Under the pieces are notes generated by a model. The model did not search any database. It was not told where the DNA came from and saw nothing but the letters and a program-made list of their open reading frames with translations. The translations under genes were made by a program, and so were the position numbers. This document shows, one piece after another, positions 42,766-52,700 of a DNA stretch of 64,000 bases. The DNA is from JAGVSZ01 sp963747775 (lineage in GTDB: Bacteria; Pseudomonadota; Gammaproteobacteria; Burkholderiales; SG8-39): assembly GCA_963747775.1 (NCBI GenBank), contig CAVVGT010000008.1, positions 225,296-289,295 of the forward strand, written 5' to 3'. Position 1 is the first letter of the stretch. Each line of letters opens with the position of its first letter.

Positions 42766-44853
42766 ATGGAAAATCACATCAGCAGAAGGCAATTTCTGAA
42801 AAAGACCGGCTATGCCGGACTCGCCATGGGGGCAAGCACGTTTCTGCCCTGGCGATTCGCCGTGCGTGACGCGTACGCATATTCGAGCAGCCCTACTCTC
42901 GCGAAGTTCGTGGAGGCGCTGCGCGACGTAGGAGGGATTCCGGTTGCGGCGAGCGACGGCCTCCCGGGCCTCGGTGGGGCGGTGCACTATTCGCTCACCC
43001 TCGAGGAGTTCACGGACCAGCTGCACCCGGGCCTGCCCGTGACCGGGACGCGACTGTGGGGATACAGGCCCAGTAACGTTGTCAGCGGGTCGAACAAGCA
43101 CCTCGGCGGCATCATCGTCGCCAGCCGCGGAATCCCGGTCCAGATCACCGCGACCAATGAGCTGCCGTCGACTCACATCCTTCCGGTCGACCGTACGATC
43201 CCGGGCGCCGAGTTAGCTGACAATCGGGCGACGATCCACCTGCACGGCGGATTAGTGCCTTGGAACAGCGACGGCGGCCCGCATTCTTGGTTCGCTCCGA
43301 GCGGCGGCGGCTACGGAGTAAGCGCCGGCGCGGGCGGGGCTTCGTACAAGGCGGTCAATCCCGGGCTGCTGCCCGGACAGGCCGAGTACTACTACCCGAA
43401 CAATCAGGGCGCCCGCGTGGTCTGGTATCACGATCACGCGATCGGCATCACCCGCCTCAATGCCTATGCGGGGCTCGCGAGCGCTTACGTGATCACCGAC
43501 GATTACGAGGCTTCGCTCGGGACGGCGAACAACCTACCAGGTCCCCTCGACGCGCGGACGAAGTACCTCGTGTTCCAGGACAAGATCTTCGTCGACAGCT
43601 TCGCGGCGATGGCAGTCAAGGATCCCACGTGGTTCAGCACCGTGTTTGGCTCGCGGCCTGGCGACCTGTGGTACCCGCACGTGTACGAGCCGGCTCTCTG
43701 GGCGCTGAATCCCGGAGGACTCCCGCTGCCACTCGTATCGTGCGTCCCGGAATTCTTCGGCGACACGATCCTGGTCAACGGCACCGTTGCTCCGTTCCTG
43801 CAGCTCGAGCAGCGCCAATACCGGTTCCGCATGCTGAACGCCTGCAACGCGCGCTTCCTCAATCCGCGCCTGGTCTATGCACAGGGCGCTACCGGGGTCG
43901 CGGCGACCGAACCAAACCCGAACGCCGCCGGTCCCGCGTTCATCCAGATCGGCAACGAAGGGGGATTCCTGCCGGCACCGGCGATGGTCAACGGTCCGAA
44001 GCAGCCGTTGCTCCTCATCGCACCGGCAGAGCGTGCCGACCTGATCGTCGATTTCAGGGCGGTTCCCGCCGGATCGACGCTCATCCTGTACAACGATGCG
44101 CCAGCGCCGTTCCCGGGGGGCAGTCCGCTCAACGACTATTTTCCTGGCAACCTCAGCACGCCAACCTCGACCCCTGGGTCGACACCCAACACCCGCACAC
44201 TGCTGCAGATCAGGGTCGGCGTGGCCGCCGGGGCCGACGCGCCGATCACGTTGCCGGCGACGAACATGCAGAACCCGCACGATCCGTTCCTGGTCACCCA
44301 GGTGCCCGGGAAGCCGACCGCGGTGCCCGCAAACGTACCGGTCCGCCGCCTGACGTTGAACGAAGCGTTCGACGCCTACGGCCGCCTGACCCAGTTGCTC
44401 GGAACCGACCAGCCAACGGCGCCAGCGGTGGGCAAGAAAGCCTTGCCGGCGTTCGGCCGCACCTACGACTCCGCTCCGACGGAAAATGTTGGTGCCGGAA
44501 CCACGGAGGTCTGGGAGATCGTCAACACCAGCGCCGACACCCACCCGATGCATTTCCACCTGGTCAACGTGCAGGTGTTGTCGCGGCAGAGGTTCCATGT
44601 CAGTAAATACGTCGGCGGCGTTCCGCAGCACCAGGGCCCGCTGATGGCGCCGGATCTCAACGAGCTGGGGTGGAAGGAAACCGTGCGGATGAATCCCGGC
44701 GAAGTGACGCGGGTGATCATGAAGTTCGATCTGCCGCCCGTGCCGTTCACAGTCCCAGTGAGCCCGCGCACCGGCGGCAACGAGTACGTGTGGCACTGCC
44801 ACATCCTCGAGCACGAGGAGCACGACATGATGCGGCCGCTGATCGTGACGTAG
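42766..44853 (+). CDS. Tat-exported multicopper oxidase (CotA / phenoxazinone-synthase-like)
   Basis: About 695 residues. It begins with a twin-arginine signal (ISRRQFLKKTGYAGLAMGAS). The four copper motifs of three-domain oxidases are intact: TIHLHGGLVPWNSDGGPHSW, VVWYHDHAIGITRLNAYAGL, the type 1/3 HPMHFHLVNVQVL, and the C-terminal HCHILEHEEHDMMRPLIV, which carries the type 1 Cys, His and Met ligand. The large size and motif spacing fit the CotA/bilirubin-oxidase/phenoxazinone-synthase group. It would oxidise phenolics, metals or bile pigments with reduction of oxygen to water in the periplasm; the substrate is not predictable. The ATG at 42766 is chosen because it begins the Tat signal; ATG 42754 is also in frame. 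No copper chaperone genes adjoin. Confidence 0.9.
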   Translation: MENHISRRQFLKKTGYAGLAMGASTFLPWRFAVRDAYAYSSSPTLAKFVEALRDVGGIPVAASDGLPGLGGAVHYSLTLEEFTDQLHPGLPVTGTRLWGYRPSNVVSGSNKHLGGIIVASRGIPVQITATNELPSTHILPVDRTIPGAELADNRATIHLHGGLVPWNSDGGPHSWFAPSGGGYGVSAGAGGASYKAVNPGLLPGQAEYYYPNNQGARVVWYHDHAIGITRLNAYAGLASAYVITDDYEASLGTANNLPGPLDARTKYLVFQDKIFVDSFAAMAVKDPTWFSTVFGSRPGDLWYPHVYEPALWALNPGGLPLPLVSCVPEFFGDTILVNGTVAPFLQLEQRQYRFRMLNACNARFLNPRLVYAQGATGVAATEPNPNAAGPAFIQIGNEGGFLPAPAMVNGPKQPLLLIAPAERADLIVDFRAVPAGSTLILYNDAPAPFPGGSPLNDYFPGNLSTPTSTPGSTPNTRTLLQIRVGVAAGADAPITLPATNMQNPHDPFLVTQVPGKPTAVPANVPVRRLTLNEAFDAYGRLTQLLGTDQPTAPAVGKKALPAFGRTYDSAPTENVGAGTTEVWEIVNTSADTHPMHFHLVNVQVLSRQRFHVSKYVGGVPQHQGPLMAPDLNELGWKETVRMNPGEVTRVIMKFDLPPVPFTVPVSPRTGGNEYVWHCHILEHEEHDMMRPLIVT

Positions 44854-44910
44854 CTTCCGCACGGAGAATCGGCCTGGCTGCAGCCGCCGGCTGAAGCAAC
44901 AGCGGGACGA

Positions 44911-44935
44911 GGCCAGGGGGAACTTCCCCCTGGCC
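44911..44935 (+). terminator. Strong hairpin after the multicopper oxidase
   Basis: A perfect 10-bp stem GGCCAGGGGG/CCCCCTGGCC with loop AACTT, 58 bases after the stop codon. It lacks a T-run, so termination is only probable. Confidence 0.5.
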
Positions 44936-45059
44936 GACGCTCGTCATCCCGTGGCACAGGCATCCTGTGGCGCCGAGGTTCGGCGCCTGCCCGAGACATC
45001 TTGAAGCCTCAGGCGCGGACCGGCGTGATGGCGGCACGCGCGCGGACCGCGCCACCGCG

Positions 45060-45470
45060 CCCTTCGACAGCCTGCTAGGATTCCTGCGCTCGTCGCTGGA
45101 TGGGATCGCCGACGAACTGCGCAAGCACAAGCTACTGCCTATCATTTTCGACTTTGAGCGCTCCGAGGTTCGCGACTTCACCGAAACGATAAAGGTTCTC
45201 GCTGGCATGAGCCCGTACGCGATCGCCGACATCACCAATCCCCGCTCCGCACCTCTCGAGCTGCAAGCAACCGTTCCGGACTACCAGATCCCGTTCGTGC
45301 CCATCATTCAGGACGGCGAAGAGCCCTTCTCTATGTTTCAGGATCTCAAGGGCAAGTACGACTGGGTAATGCAGCCCGTCAAATATCCCTCGTTTCCCGT
45401 GCTCCAGCGGGTGTTCAAGGAAGCCATCCTCGAGCGCGCCTGGCAGAAGCCGCCCCACAAACGAAAACCC
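45060..45470 (+). pseudogene. Fragment of a TIR/deoxyribosyltransferase-like signalling domain
   Basis: The readable part is one alpha/beta domain: LDGIADELRKHKLLPIIFDF, VRDFTETIKVLAGMSPYAIA, DITNPRSAPLELQATVPDYQ and FVPIIQDGEEPFSMFQDLKG, ending near VFKEAILERAWQKP. The pattern of a beta strand, helix, then ADITNPRSAPLEL resembles nucleoside 2-deoxyribosyltransferase/TIR-like folds that occur as C-terminal domains of larger proteins with N-terminal pentapeptide repeats or other sensors. No such N-terminal part is present here; the frame opens at a GTG at 44967 with non-homologous sequence. It then runs on into the terminator and end of the convergent PEP-CTERM gene, so its own C-terminus is also lost. 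A domain remnant. Confidence 0.45.
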
Positions 45471-45487
45471 CGCCACGCGGGCGGGGT
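45467..45487 (-). terminator. Terminator of the PEP-CTERM protein gene
   Basis: The 8-bp stem (45467-45474 with 45480-45487) is followed on the minus strand by TTTCGTTTG. It lies 20 bases after the stop of the PEP-CTERM gene. Confidence 0.78.
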
Positions 45488-45507
45488 CCTGTTGCGCGAC
45501 GTGTTGC

Positions 45508-46044
45508 TCAGTGCAGCTTGCGGCGGCGAGCGAAGCCGAGAGCGGCGAGGGCGAGACAGAGGAGCGCGAGCGTGCCGGGCTCCGGGACGGCGTCAACGCT
45601 AGAGTTTATTGTCTGAGCCTGCCAAAACCCCCCTGAACTCGTCGATTGCTGCACGAAATAGACGTTCGGGCTAGCTGAGCTGAAGTTATTCACGAAGATG
45701 CAGAACGAGTTGGACGGGTTGGTGCAGCCGTCCAAAGACGGCAAGCTCGCGAGGCTCAGAATGTCACTCGAACTGCGATAAGCGAATTGTGTAGTACCAG
45801 GTAGGCTGAGGTTAAAGCTGTTGATCGTCAGGCCCGTGGTTGCCGCGGAGATGTCCACCGCATTGTCGAAACTCACCGTGAAGTTGATCGTCAACGGCGA
45901 AACCGGCGCAGGCGAACCGTTGCCGAAAGACAGAACAAAATCGGTCGCGGTAATGTCGAGCGTGTGCGAAATTGGTACTGCGTGTCCCGCCGTAGACCCG
46001 ATCAGCATACCCAAGGCAACAATCGCCAAGAGCTTGTTGCTCAT
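45508..46044 (-). CDS. PEP-CTERM sorting-domain protein
   Basis: A 178-residue exported protein. A signal peptide (MSNKLLAIVALGMLIGSTAG) is cut near HAV. The body is beta-rich and low-complexity (Ser/Thr/Asn), with two cysteines flanking TNPSNSF. The C-terminus is a classic PEP-CTERM signal: the VPEPGTLALL motif, a hydrophobic helix (LCLALAALGF) and a basic end ARRRKLH. Such signals are recognised and cut by exosortase (EpsH), usually to anchor or release proteins in extracellular polysaccharide or biofilm. The exosortase itself must be encoded elsewhere in the genome. It has its own terminator and is not in an obvious operon. Confidence 0.88.
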   Translation of the reverse strand: MSNKLLAIVALGMLIGSTAGHAVPISHTLDITATDFVLSFGNGSPAPVSPLTINFTVSFDNAVDISAATTGLTINSFNLSLPGTTQFAYRSSSDILSLASLPSLDGCTNPSNSFCIFVNNFSSASPNVYFVQQSTSSGGFWQAQTINSSVDAVPEPGTLALLCLALAALGFARRRKLH

Positions 46045-46124
46045 CTTCGCGCCTCCCCCATGGTTGTTGTCTCGTATAGCGCAAGAAGTTCACCCGTACG
46101 ATCACAGCGACCGGCTGCTCGCGA

Positions 46125-46523
46125 TTAGTCGCGCCGCGAGAGCCGGCGGCGGAGTGGCGACGCTGGCCGCATCGTCTCTCCGCGCGGTCGGCAACTATCT
46201 TGCGGCGGCGGCTCGTCTTCGCCGCGCACCGGGGATGCTCCAGGGTCTTCGACGCCGGGCGCTTGGAGAGCCGGGGGCGATCGCGAGCGTAAGCCTCGCG
46301 ACCGCGCGGCCGGCAACTTTTCTGGGCCTATCGCGTCAGAGCGCAGCTCGGCAGCAACTTCGCTCTCGACCTCGCGCTCTCCCTCGCTGACCGGGAGCCT
46401 CCCATACTCCAGTGCGTTCCGTTCGTAGGCTTTGATGAGTGCAGCGGCGTGTAGGTGCCGCCAGGCCTCCGGGTAGCGTTCCTGCTGCTTTCGCCTCGAC
46501 TGCTGCTTTCGTTTCGTGCGCAT
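46125..46523 (-). CDS. Doubtful basic hypothetical protein
   Basis: 132 residues as written. The first half (RTKRKQQSRRKQQERYPEAW, LHAAALIKAYERNALEYGRL) is strongly basic and helical in character, like small DNA/RNA-binding or ribosome-associated proteins. The second half is Arg/Pro/Ser-rich and probably frame-shifted. No ribosome site stands out. No family recognised. Confidence 0.3.
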   Translation of the reverse strand: MRTKRKQQSRRKQQERYPEAWRHLHAAALIKAYERNALEYGRLPVSEGEREVESEVAAELRSDAIGPEKLPAARSRGLRSRSPPALQAPGVEDPGASPVRGEDEPPPQDSCRPRGETMRPASPLRRRLSRRD

Positions 46524-46624
46524 GGTTCATTCCTTCAGATCAGCGGACGCTGACCGGGCTAACCTAGGAGCCGGCGAGGCGATACGTCCCGGGACTCGCT
46601 CGCCTGCACGAAGGCACGATCTCC

Positions 46625-46715
46625 GGCAATGGTTTCGCACCTGGCTCCGGCGGCCAACGGCGAGACCTGCTAGAGCGAGGCCGAGAAGAGCGAGCGTGGC
46701 CGGCTCGGAGGTGCG
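46625..46715 (-). pseudogene. Remnant of a second PEP-CTERM protein C-terminus
   Basis: One frame reads SEPATLALLGLALAGLAVGR followed by RSQ. This matches a PEP-CTERM tail (motif, hydrophobic helix and Arg cluster), but the preceding residues are not a PEP-CTERM protein body and no stop follows the Arg cluster. It is therefore the decayed 3' end of a lost gene, about 600 bases from the intact PEP-CTERM gene. Confidence 0.6.
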
Positions 46716-47648
46716 ATGTCTAACCTGCGGTTTTGGCGACGAAGCGAAGTTCACGGCGTCACAAGCCGAGAACGACGAGGACGAGGGTCGTGGATTCGCG
46801 AGGGCGCAGTAAACCCACCTGCACCCGGAATTAAGCAGGCTCCGGCGCAAGACTATCTCCGTGTTGTAGTAGTTATGCTCGCGAGCCGAGCAAAAAACGT
46901 GCTAGAAGAAAAAACACTTGGACGGCCAAGCAGTTGCGATGAGAACCGTTATGACATTCGGGTAAGTTGTAAAGATCGTCGACGCCAGACGCGCGAGCGT
47001 GGCGTCACGGATAAGGACAGGGTGATCGTGGTGCTATTCGTCGCTCCTCCGGTCTGCGAGGAGTGACAGCGGCACCACTTCGGTGGTGCCCGAAGGTAAG
47101 GGACTCAAGATCCGTCGGTCGAGTGCCCGCCATCGACCCAGCTGTCGTGTTTCTGGAAAGGCGGACGTTTATGTAGGTCTCTGTACGACCAAATGCTGGA
47201 AGCGGTCATCCGACGGTGCTACCTACTCATTGGAGACGTTCGTAGTGGACGGCAGGGCTTACTCAAATCGTCGAATCTCCTCGATTCTTCAATGAGCTAC
47301 AGCTCTGAATTGAATTTCCCCAGCCCATCGAGCAAGGTCCTGCAATGCATAGAACCAAGATCGCTTCGGGAGGTGTGTCCCCAGCAATCGAAGCTCGCGC
47401 AGCTCTCCCTACACGCGCGAAGTTGGAGTAGCATGCTCCGCGAGCCGGCTGTGTTGCCGCACTGTGCAGCCGTCCGGGGCTCTTGGAGCGAGCCTCTAAG
47501 AAGAACATGAAACCGGGGCGCAATCGTGGCCCGGTCCTTTGCAGTCTTTCTTGCTGGACAGTTTTTTACTCCTTCCGGCACCAGCTATCGTTTCCGATCG
47601 CGTGTTCGGGAACGTTCTGATCATTGTCACTCGAAGGAGGCCGAACTC
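46716..47648. other. Non-coding, A/T-richer stretch
   Basis: No gene can be supported in over 900 bases. Short open frames lack ribosome sites and protein-like composition. The sequence has long A-runs (for example near 46890-46920), unlike the core region. A perfect 8-bp hairpin with UUCG loop lies at 47071-47090. The last 50 bases hold the leader of the acetamidase/formamidase gene. Confidence 0.6.
47071..47090. repeat. UUCG-tetraloop hairpin
   Basis: GGCACCAC, loop TTCG, GTGGTGCC: an exceptionally stable RNA stem-loop in an otherwise empty region. There is no T-run. It could be part of a small RNA, an mRNA 3' end or a degenerate mobile-element end. Confidence 0.6.
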
Positions 47649-48959
47649 ATGACAAGCTCAACAGCGAGGTCGATCAAGCGATTTGCCGCCTTCTTAGTCG
47701 CTGCGCTCGGGGTCGCGGTTTGGGCCGGCTCGCCCGTATCGGCGGACGACCGGGACGACCATGGCAAGAAAGGCAAGGGCGTCATCCAGCTTCCCAAGAT
47801 CGGGGCGCGCTGTGCCGACGATCCCAAGTGTCACAACCGCTGGCATCCGGCGATCCCGCGCGTCGCCACCGCGAAGCCCGGCGACGTCGTAGTCTTCGGG
47901 ACCCGCGACGCTTTCGATCACAGTTTGAACCGCGACTCGACAGCGGCCGACGTCGTCGCATTGAACTTGAACCTCGTTCATCCATTGACGGGCCCGTTGT
48001 TTGTCGAGGGCGCCGCTGCGGGTGACGTGCTCGCGGTCACCTTGCTCGATATCGAGCCCGACAAGTTCGGCTACACGATCATCGTGCCGGGCTTCGGATT
48101 CCTGCGCGATGTGTTTCCCGATGCCTTCATTGCCCGTTGGGATCTGTCGCGCCGCGGCGCGACCTCGCCGGACATTCCCGGAGTGAAGATCCGGTTCGAC
48201 GGGTTCATGGGGACCATCGGCGTCGCCCCGGGTCCGGCGGAGACCGAAACCTACTTTGAGCGCGAGGCCGAATTGGCGGCGGCCGGCGGGTTTGTACTGA
48301 CGCCGCAGCCGTTGGATGCCCTGCCGGACGCAGTGTGCGGCCCAACCGGTACGAACAAGGAGCGCTGCCTTCGGACCATCCCGCCGCGCGAGAACGGCGG
48401 CAACATGGATGTCAAGCAAATGCAGGTCGGCACGGTCTTGCTGCTACCCTGCTTTGTCAAAGGCTGCCTGCTCTCCATCGGCGATGTTCACTTCGCGCAG
48501 GGCGACGGTGAAGTTTCCGGCACGGCGATCGAGATGGACGCGACGGTGACGGTCAAGGTCGAGGTCATCAAAGGGCTCGGCTCGCGGGTGACACAACCCC
48601 AGTTTTTCGGCGGCAAGCAGCTGAAGCGCCTCGCGCCAGATAAGTTCTACGCCACGGTCGGCTATCCGCTCAAGCAAAAGGGCGTCATACCGCCCACCCA
48701 TGCCTACCTGGATGGCACCAAAATCGGACCGCTCACCAATCTTTCGGAGGATGTGACGCTCGCGGCTCGCGACGCATTGCTTCACATGGTGGATTGGCTC
48801 GTCCTCAACAAGGGCTTGAGCCGGGAGCAGGCGTACTGTTTGTCTAGCGTGGCGGTGGATTTGCGCATTAGCAATCTGGTTGACACGCCCAATGTCGCGG
48901 TCTCGGCGATCCTCGATCTCGGGGTGTTCGATCGTCGCGATCATGATGACAACGATTGA
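47649..48959 (+). CDS. Exported acetamidase/formamidase-family protein
   Basis: A 436-residue protein with a signal peptide (hydrophobic core FAAFLVAALGVAVWAGSPVS, cut near VSA-DD) and a FmdA/AmdA domain. Blocks typical of the family are VVFGTRDAFDHSLNRDSTAA, LNLNLVHPLTGPLFVEGAAA, GDVLAVTLLDIEPDKFGYTI, a central RTIPPRENGGNMDVKQMQVG, and the metal/catalytic CLLSIGDVHFAQGDGEVSGT. Ordinary FmdA enzymes are cytosolic and hydrolyse short amides; export is unusual but occurs in some proteobacterial members with an N-terminal extension. A GAAGGAGGC site sits 8 bases before the ATG. It is followed after 46 bases by a small gene for a periplasmic binding-like protein. The real substrate is unknown. 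Confidence 0.85.
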   Translation: MTSSTARSIKRFAAFLVAALGVAVWAGSPVSADDRDDHGKKGKGVIQLPKIGARCADDPKCHNRWHPAIPRVATAKPGDVVVFGTRDAFDHSLNRDSTAADVVALNLNLVHPLTGPLFVEGAAAGDVLAVTLLDIEPDKFGYTIIVPGFGFLRDVFPDAFIARWDLSRRGATSPDIPGVKIRFDGFMGTIGVAPGPAETETYFEREAELAAAGGFVLTPQPLDALPDAVCGPTGTNKERCLRTIPPRENGGNMDVKQMQVGTVLLLPCFVKGCLLSIGDVHFAQGDGEVSGTAIEMDATVTVKVEVIKGLGSRVTQPQFFGGKQLKRLAPDKFYATVGYPLKQKGVIPPTHAYLDGTKIGPLTNLSEDVTLAARDALLHMVDWLVLNKGLSREQAYCLSSVAVDLRISNLVDTPNVAVSAILDLGVFDRRDHDDND

Positions 48960-49005
48960 ATCACCGCGCGTGCACGAACGGCGTTTCCCATACCGTTGGT
49001 CGCGC

Positions 49006-49572
49006 ATGAACCGGCGCGGACTTCTTCGACTGGCGGCGGCGAGCGGCCTGTGGCTCCTCCTCACGGGCCATTCGCCGTACCGCCAATGGGACGTCTACCG
49101 GAAGGTCCGGCTGGTCGTGCTCGTCAACGCAGAGGAAGCACCGTCCGTGCAGCTCGGTCAGGCAATCGCAGAATTGCTCGCCAAGCATCTGCCGGAAAGC
49201 CGCGCGATGATGGCGCGCGCCCGCGACATCAACGATGTCGTGCGGCTCCTCGCGAGCAAGCAGCTCGACACCGCGCTGATGCGCGAAGAGGACGCGTCTG
49301 CGGCGTTCGGAGGAGCCGGCCGATTTGCCGATAACGGAAAGGTGCCGCTGCGCGCGCTTGCGCAATTCGACGCGTATCTTTTCGTATGCCGCGACGATCT
49401 GCCCAAGCCAAACGGCTTCCAGATCGCGGAAACCATCGCGGAGCAGTGGCGGGCGATCGACGCCAAGCTGGTCGCTGGAGCGTCGGGCCCGAAACCGCTT
49501 TCGTCGGTGCGCATTCCGATTCACTCCGGCGCACTCGAGTACTACGAGGACGATACTCACGACAAGCAATAA
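49006..49572 (+). CDS. Small exported protein resembling a TAXI-type solute-binding domain
   Basis: 188 residues. It starts MNRRGLLRLAAASGLWLLLT, a twin-arginine-like or simple signal sequence. The mature part (RLVVLVNAEEAPSVQLGQAI, ARDINDVVRLLASKQLDTAL, LRALAQFDAYLFVCRDDLPK) has the layout of a single lobe of periplasmic substrate-binding proteins, with a 'windowed' LASKQLDTALMREEDA block like those of TAXI/TRAP receptors. It is shorter than those receptors (usually over 300 residues). Co-directional with the exported amidase 46 bases away, so they may form an operon for amide uptake or sensing; that is inference. Confidence 0.6.
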   Translation: MNRRGLLRLAAASGLWLLLTGHSPYRQWDVYRKVRLVVLVNAEEAPSVQLGQAIAELLAKHLPESRAMMARARDINDVVRLLASKQLDTALMREEDASAAFGGAGRFADNGKVPLRALAQFDAYLFVCRDDLPKPNGFQIAETIAEQWRAIDAKLVAGASGPKPLSSVRIPIHSGALEYYEDDTHDKQ

Positions 49573-49734
49573 CGCCGTCAAAAGGGTCGAACCGCGGCCT
49601 CCGCGCAGCTGCAGCTCCGTGCGCGGCACGCACTCATTCGTCCCACCGTCTCTAGCCGCTCGGGTGCATGCGGCCTACATATCCTCAATCGGCAACAACT
49701 GGCGGTGGCCCTGGTGGTCGCGCTGGTGACCTGA

Positions 49735-52700
49735 TCAGAGATCGAAGCTGTCGGCGTAGATGAGCCGGTTGTTCCCACAGCGGCTTGCCGGTCACGGGAT
49801 CCGGATCCGATTCCAGCCGCTCCCATTCTTCGATGGCCACGCGCCAGAGCTTGGTATCGGATTCGGGACGCGCCAGCGCGATCTTCACGCCGGCGTCGAG
49901 CTCGGCCACCCAGGCGGCTTGATTGTCTTGCCGCCGCTGCCGCGCAGCGTCAAGGCGCGTGCTGCGACCGTTTCCCAGCCGAGATCCGGTGCGATGAGCG
50001 GGTCACGGCGCTGCAAACGCGCGACGAGACGCGGTTCTGGTCCACCGCGCTGGCCAGCGCGCCAGCGTCCTTGCTGTGCGGTCGGCCTGCGCGCCGCCCA
50101 CCGGTCCCGCTGACGACGACGCGCACGTGGCGATCGTCGGTGCGGCTGACGCTGGTGAGGCGCTCCGGTGGAACTTGCACGAAGTCACAGCGCACCGGCG
50201 CCGACAGATGGCAGCCGGGGATGCTGTCCGGCTGGTAACGGCACACGGCCAGCCGCAGGAACGGCCAGAAGTGTCGCCGGGATCGAGGGCGATGTCGACG
50301 TACCAGAGTGCGCGCGTCGTGTTGTACTGCGGTTGGTATCCGACGACGGTGACGATCGGTTGACCGGGTGAAGTCACCAGGGGCAGTTGCAGGCGCTGCG
50401 TGACGGGCGTGCCTGGCCGACGCGGTCGTCGAAGCCGAGTGCTATGCAGTAGATCGTCCAGCTGCAGGATCGACATGCGCGCGATCTCGACCGGCGCGCG
50501 CCAGCCAGATCGGGATCCGCGCCCCACTTGCTGACGAACGGGAACCCGGACTGGTCTTCGGTCGGCGGACCGAAGTTGTCGTCGCCGCCGCGAGCGAGCA
50601 GCACGCCGAGCAGCTCGCCGTTGCCGCTGGAGAACCACGGCCGTTCGAGGTAGATCCGCACGCCGGCGCGGCGGCCGTGGCGGCGCGACATCGGCTGCTC
50701 GGGCTCGGTGGCGTCGGACCAGCGGAACAGCGGAATCACCGAGTGCACGATCGGCGCCGCCGGACGCGCCGACGACGGCACCGAGACCTGCACGACGGGG
50801 CCGATCACGCTCTGACCGTCGTCGAGCGGATTGTCGGATCGGCGGGCTGGCCAGCAACGCGGGCGGAAGTACTCGCGAAAGCGGGTCGACGCGCGGAAGC
50901 GGTAGTCGACGCGCCGGTGGCGTGTGTCGCGAATTCGTGGCGCGCGTTGTGTCGCCACTGATCTTGCCGCACGGGCACGAGTCAGCTTCGACATCCTCGT
51001 TGGCCAGCAGCGCCACGTCCTCGTACGGCCGCACTGCGTGCGGAACGCGTCGGCGCTGGTCGGACTCAGGTCCTGCCTTGCGGCGCGACAGGTCGTCGAC
51101 GCGGTCGATCCAGTGGCCTCCGCGGTCAGGCTGTCGGTGCTCGGCCCGTGCAGGTCGATGGCGCCGAGCAGATGCACGTGCGTGCGCCCGCCGTCCGGAA
51201 TGGGAGTCAGACGTATCGGCCGCGGCGCTTCCAGCGGGCGGTCGACGGCGTGGACCAGCATCACGTCCTCGAACGGCGACAACCCCCACAGCCAGCCGTC
51301 GGCGGCCGCTTCGGCGACGTCGGGGTTGTTGCTTGCGCGGCCGGCAGGCTGCGCCATGCTCCCATCAGGTCGAGGTGTCCCTTGGGCAGGCTGCTGGCGA
51401 GGCGGAAGGTCTGGATGTCGCCCGGCGGCAGCGCGATGGTGACCACGCGTCCGTCGACGCCGGCCGTCCAGTTCGGCGCTGCCGCTGAGCACCAGCCGGA
51501 ACGGTTCGATCTCGGGCCAGCTCCGCCATAGGCCGCGGTGAATCCTTCGGCGCCGAACGGGAACGGCAGCGCACGATCCTGCCCGCCTCGGGAACACGAT
51601 CGACAGGCCGCGCGCCATCGGGTCGGGCAGATACGGCAGCCCGAGGTCGTCGACGTCGTGCACGACGGTCTGCCCGGGTGCGGGGGCTTCCCGGACTCGA
51701 GGTCGGCAGCGTCTTGACAGCGCCTTCGTCGGCGTGCCGACGTGGACGATGTCGATGGGCTGCGGGATGCGATGGGGCGGATCGTCGATGTCGGCGCGAT
51801 CGAGGTCCTGGAACGTGCCGTTCTCGCGCAGCGCCCAGCCGAGCATCTGCGTGTGGCTGGCCTGCGGCGGTCGCTCCGATCGCGAGGTCGAACATGCCGT
51901 GCAGCTCGGCCTGCATCTGGCTGATCTTCGGCGGGGCGAGGTGGCGCTCGTTGGTGTCGCGGTAACCGATGTCGGCGATGGCGCGTCGCAGTCGCGCTGT
52001 AGTCAGCGGTCGGTCTCACCGTGAGGGCGAGCGTGTCGGGGTCCTGGACCACGCCGGAGCGGATGACGAGCACGCGAAGCGACTCGCCTTCGGTGTAGCG
52101 CTTGCGCGGAACCAGCGCGGGACTCGCGACCGGTTCCCAGCGCAGGAAGGGATACAGCGCAGTGACCAGCGCAGACAGCGCGCCGGCTTTGCCGTATCGC
52201 GCACGAAGGGTTGCAGCGAGATCGGAGACCGCCCGGCCGATGTCGGCGTCGACCAGCGCGCGCCGGCTCACGTCGAGCCGCGGCACCGCCGCGAGTTCCA
52301 CGCCGCGATCCACCAGCGGCGAGCGCAGAGCGCTGCGCGATGGCGCGGACCGACGATCGGATCGTCGAGCACCAGCGCGGCCGCGTCCGTTTGCGCCTGC
52401 CTGCGGCGCGAGGTCCACGGTCTCGCGACGCTGCAGACCTGCACGGTCGCCACACGCAGCGCTGCGGCGGACCACGACGTGTGAGCGACGCCGGGGGAAA
52501 CGATCGCCCCCGCGCTCGCGGCGGACGGAGCCGGCGGTGCGACCGGATCACCCTTCAGCGTGCGGTCGCGAATTGCCGGCCAGATCGACGGCCCACGCAC
52601 GAAAGGCATAGCGACGTCCGTAGCGCAGGCGCGGCAGCGTGCCCTGGCCGATCTCGTTTCGATGCGGATCGGGTGGACCAGCTCGTCGTCGACGGCCTCG

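Noticed and set aside
47095..47150. Degenerate tRNA-Leu-like segment (GGACTCAAGATCC core)
   Set aside because: No acceptor or T-arm pairing could be built, so it was not called as a tRNA or tRNA remnant.
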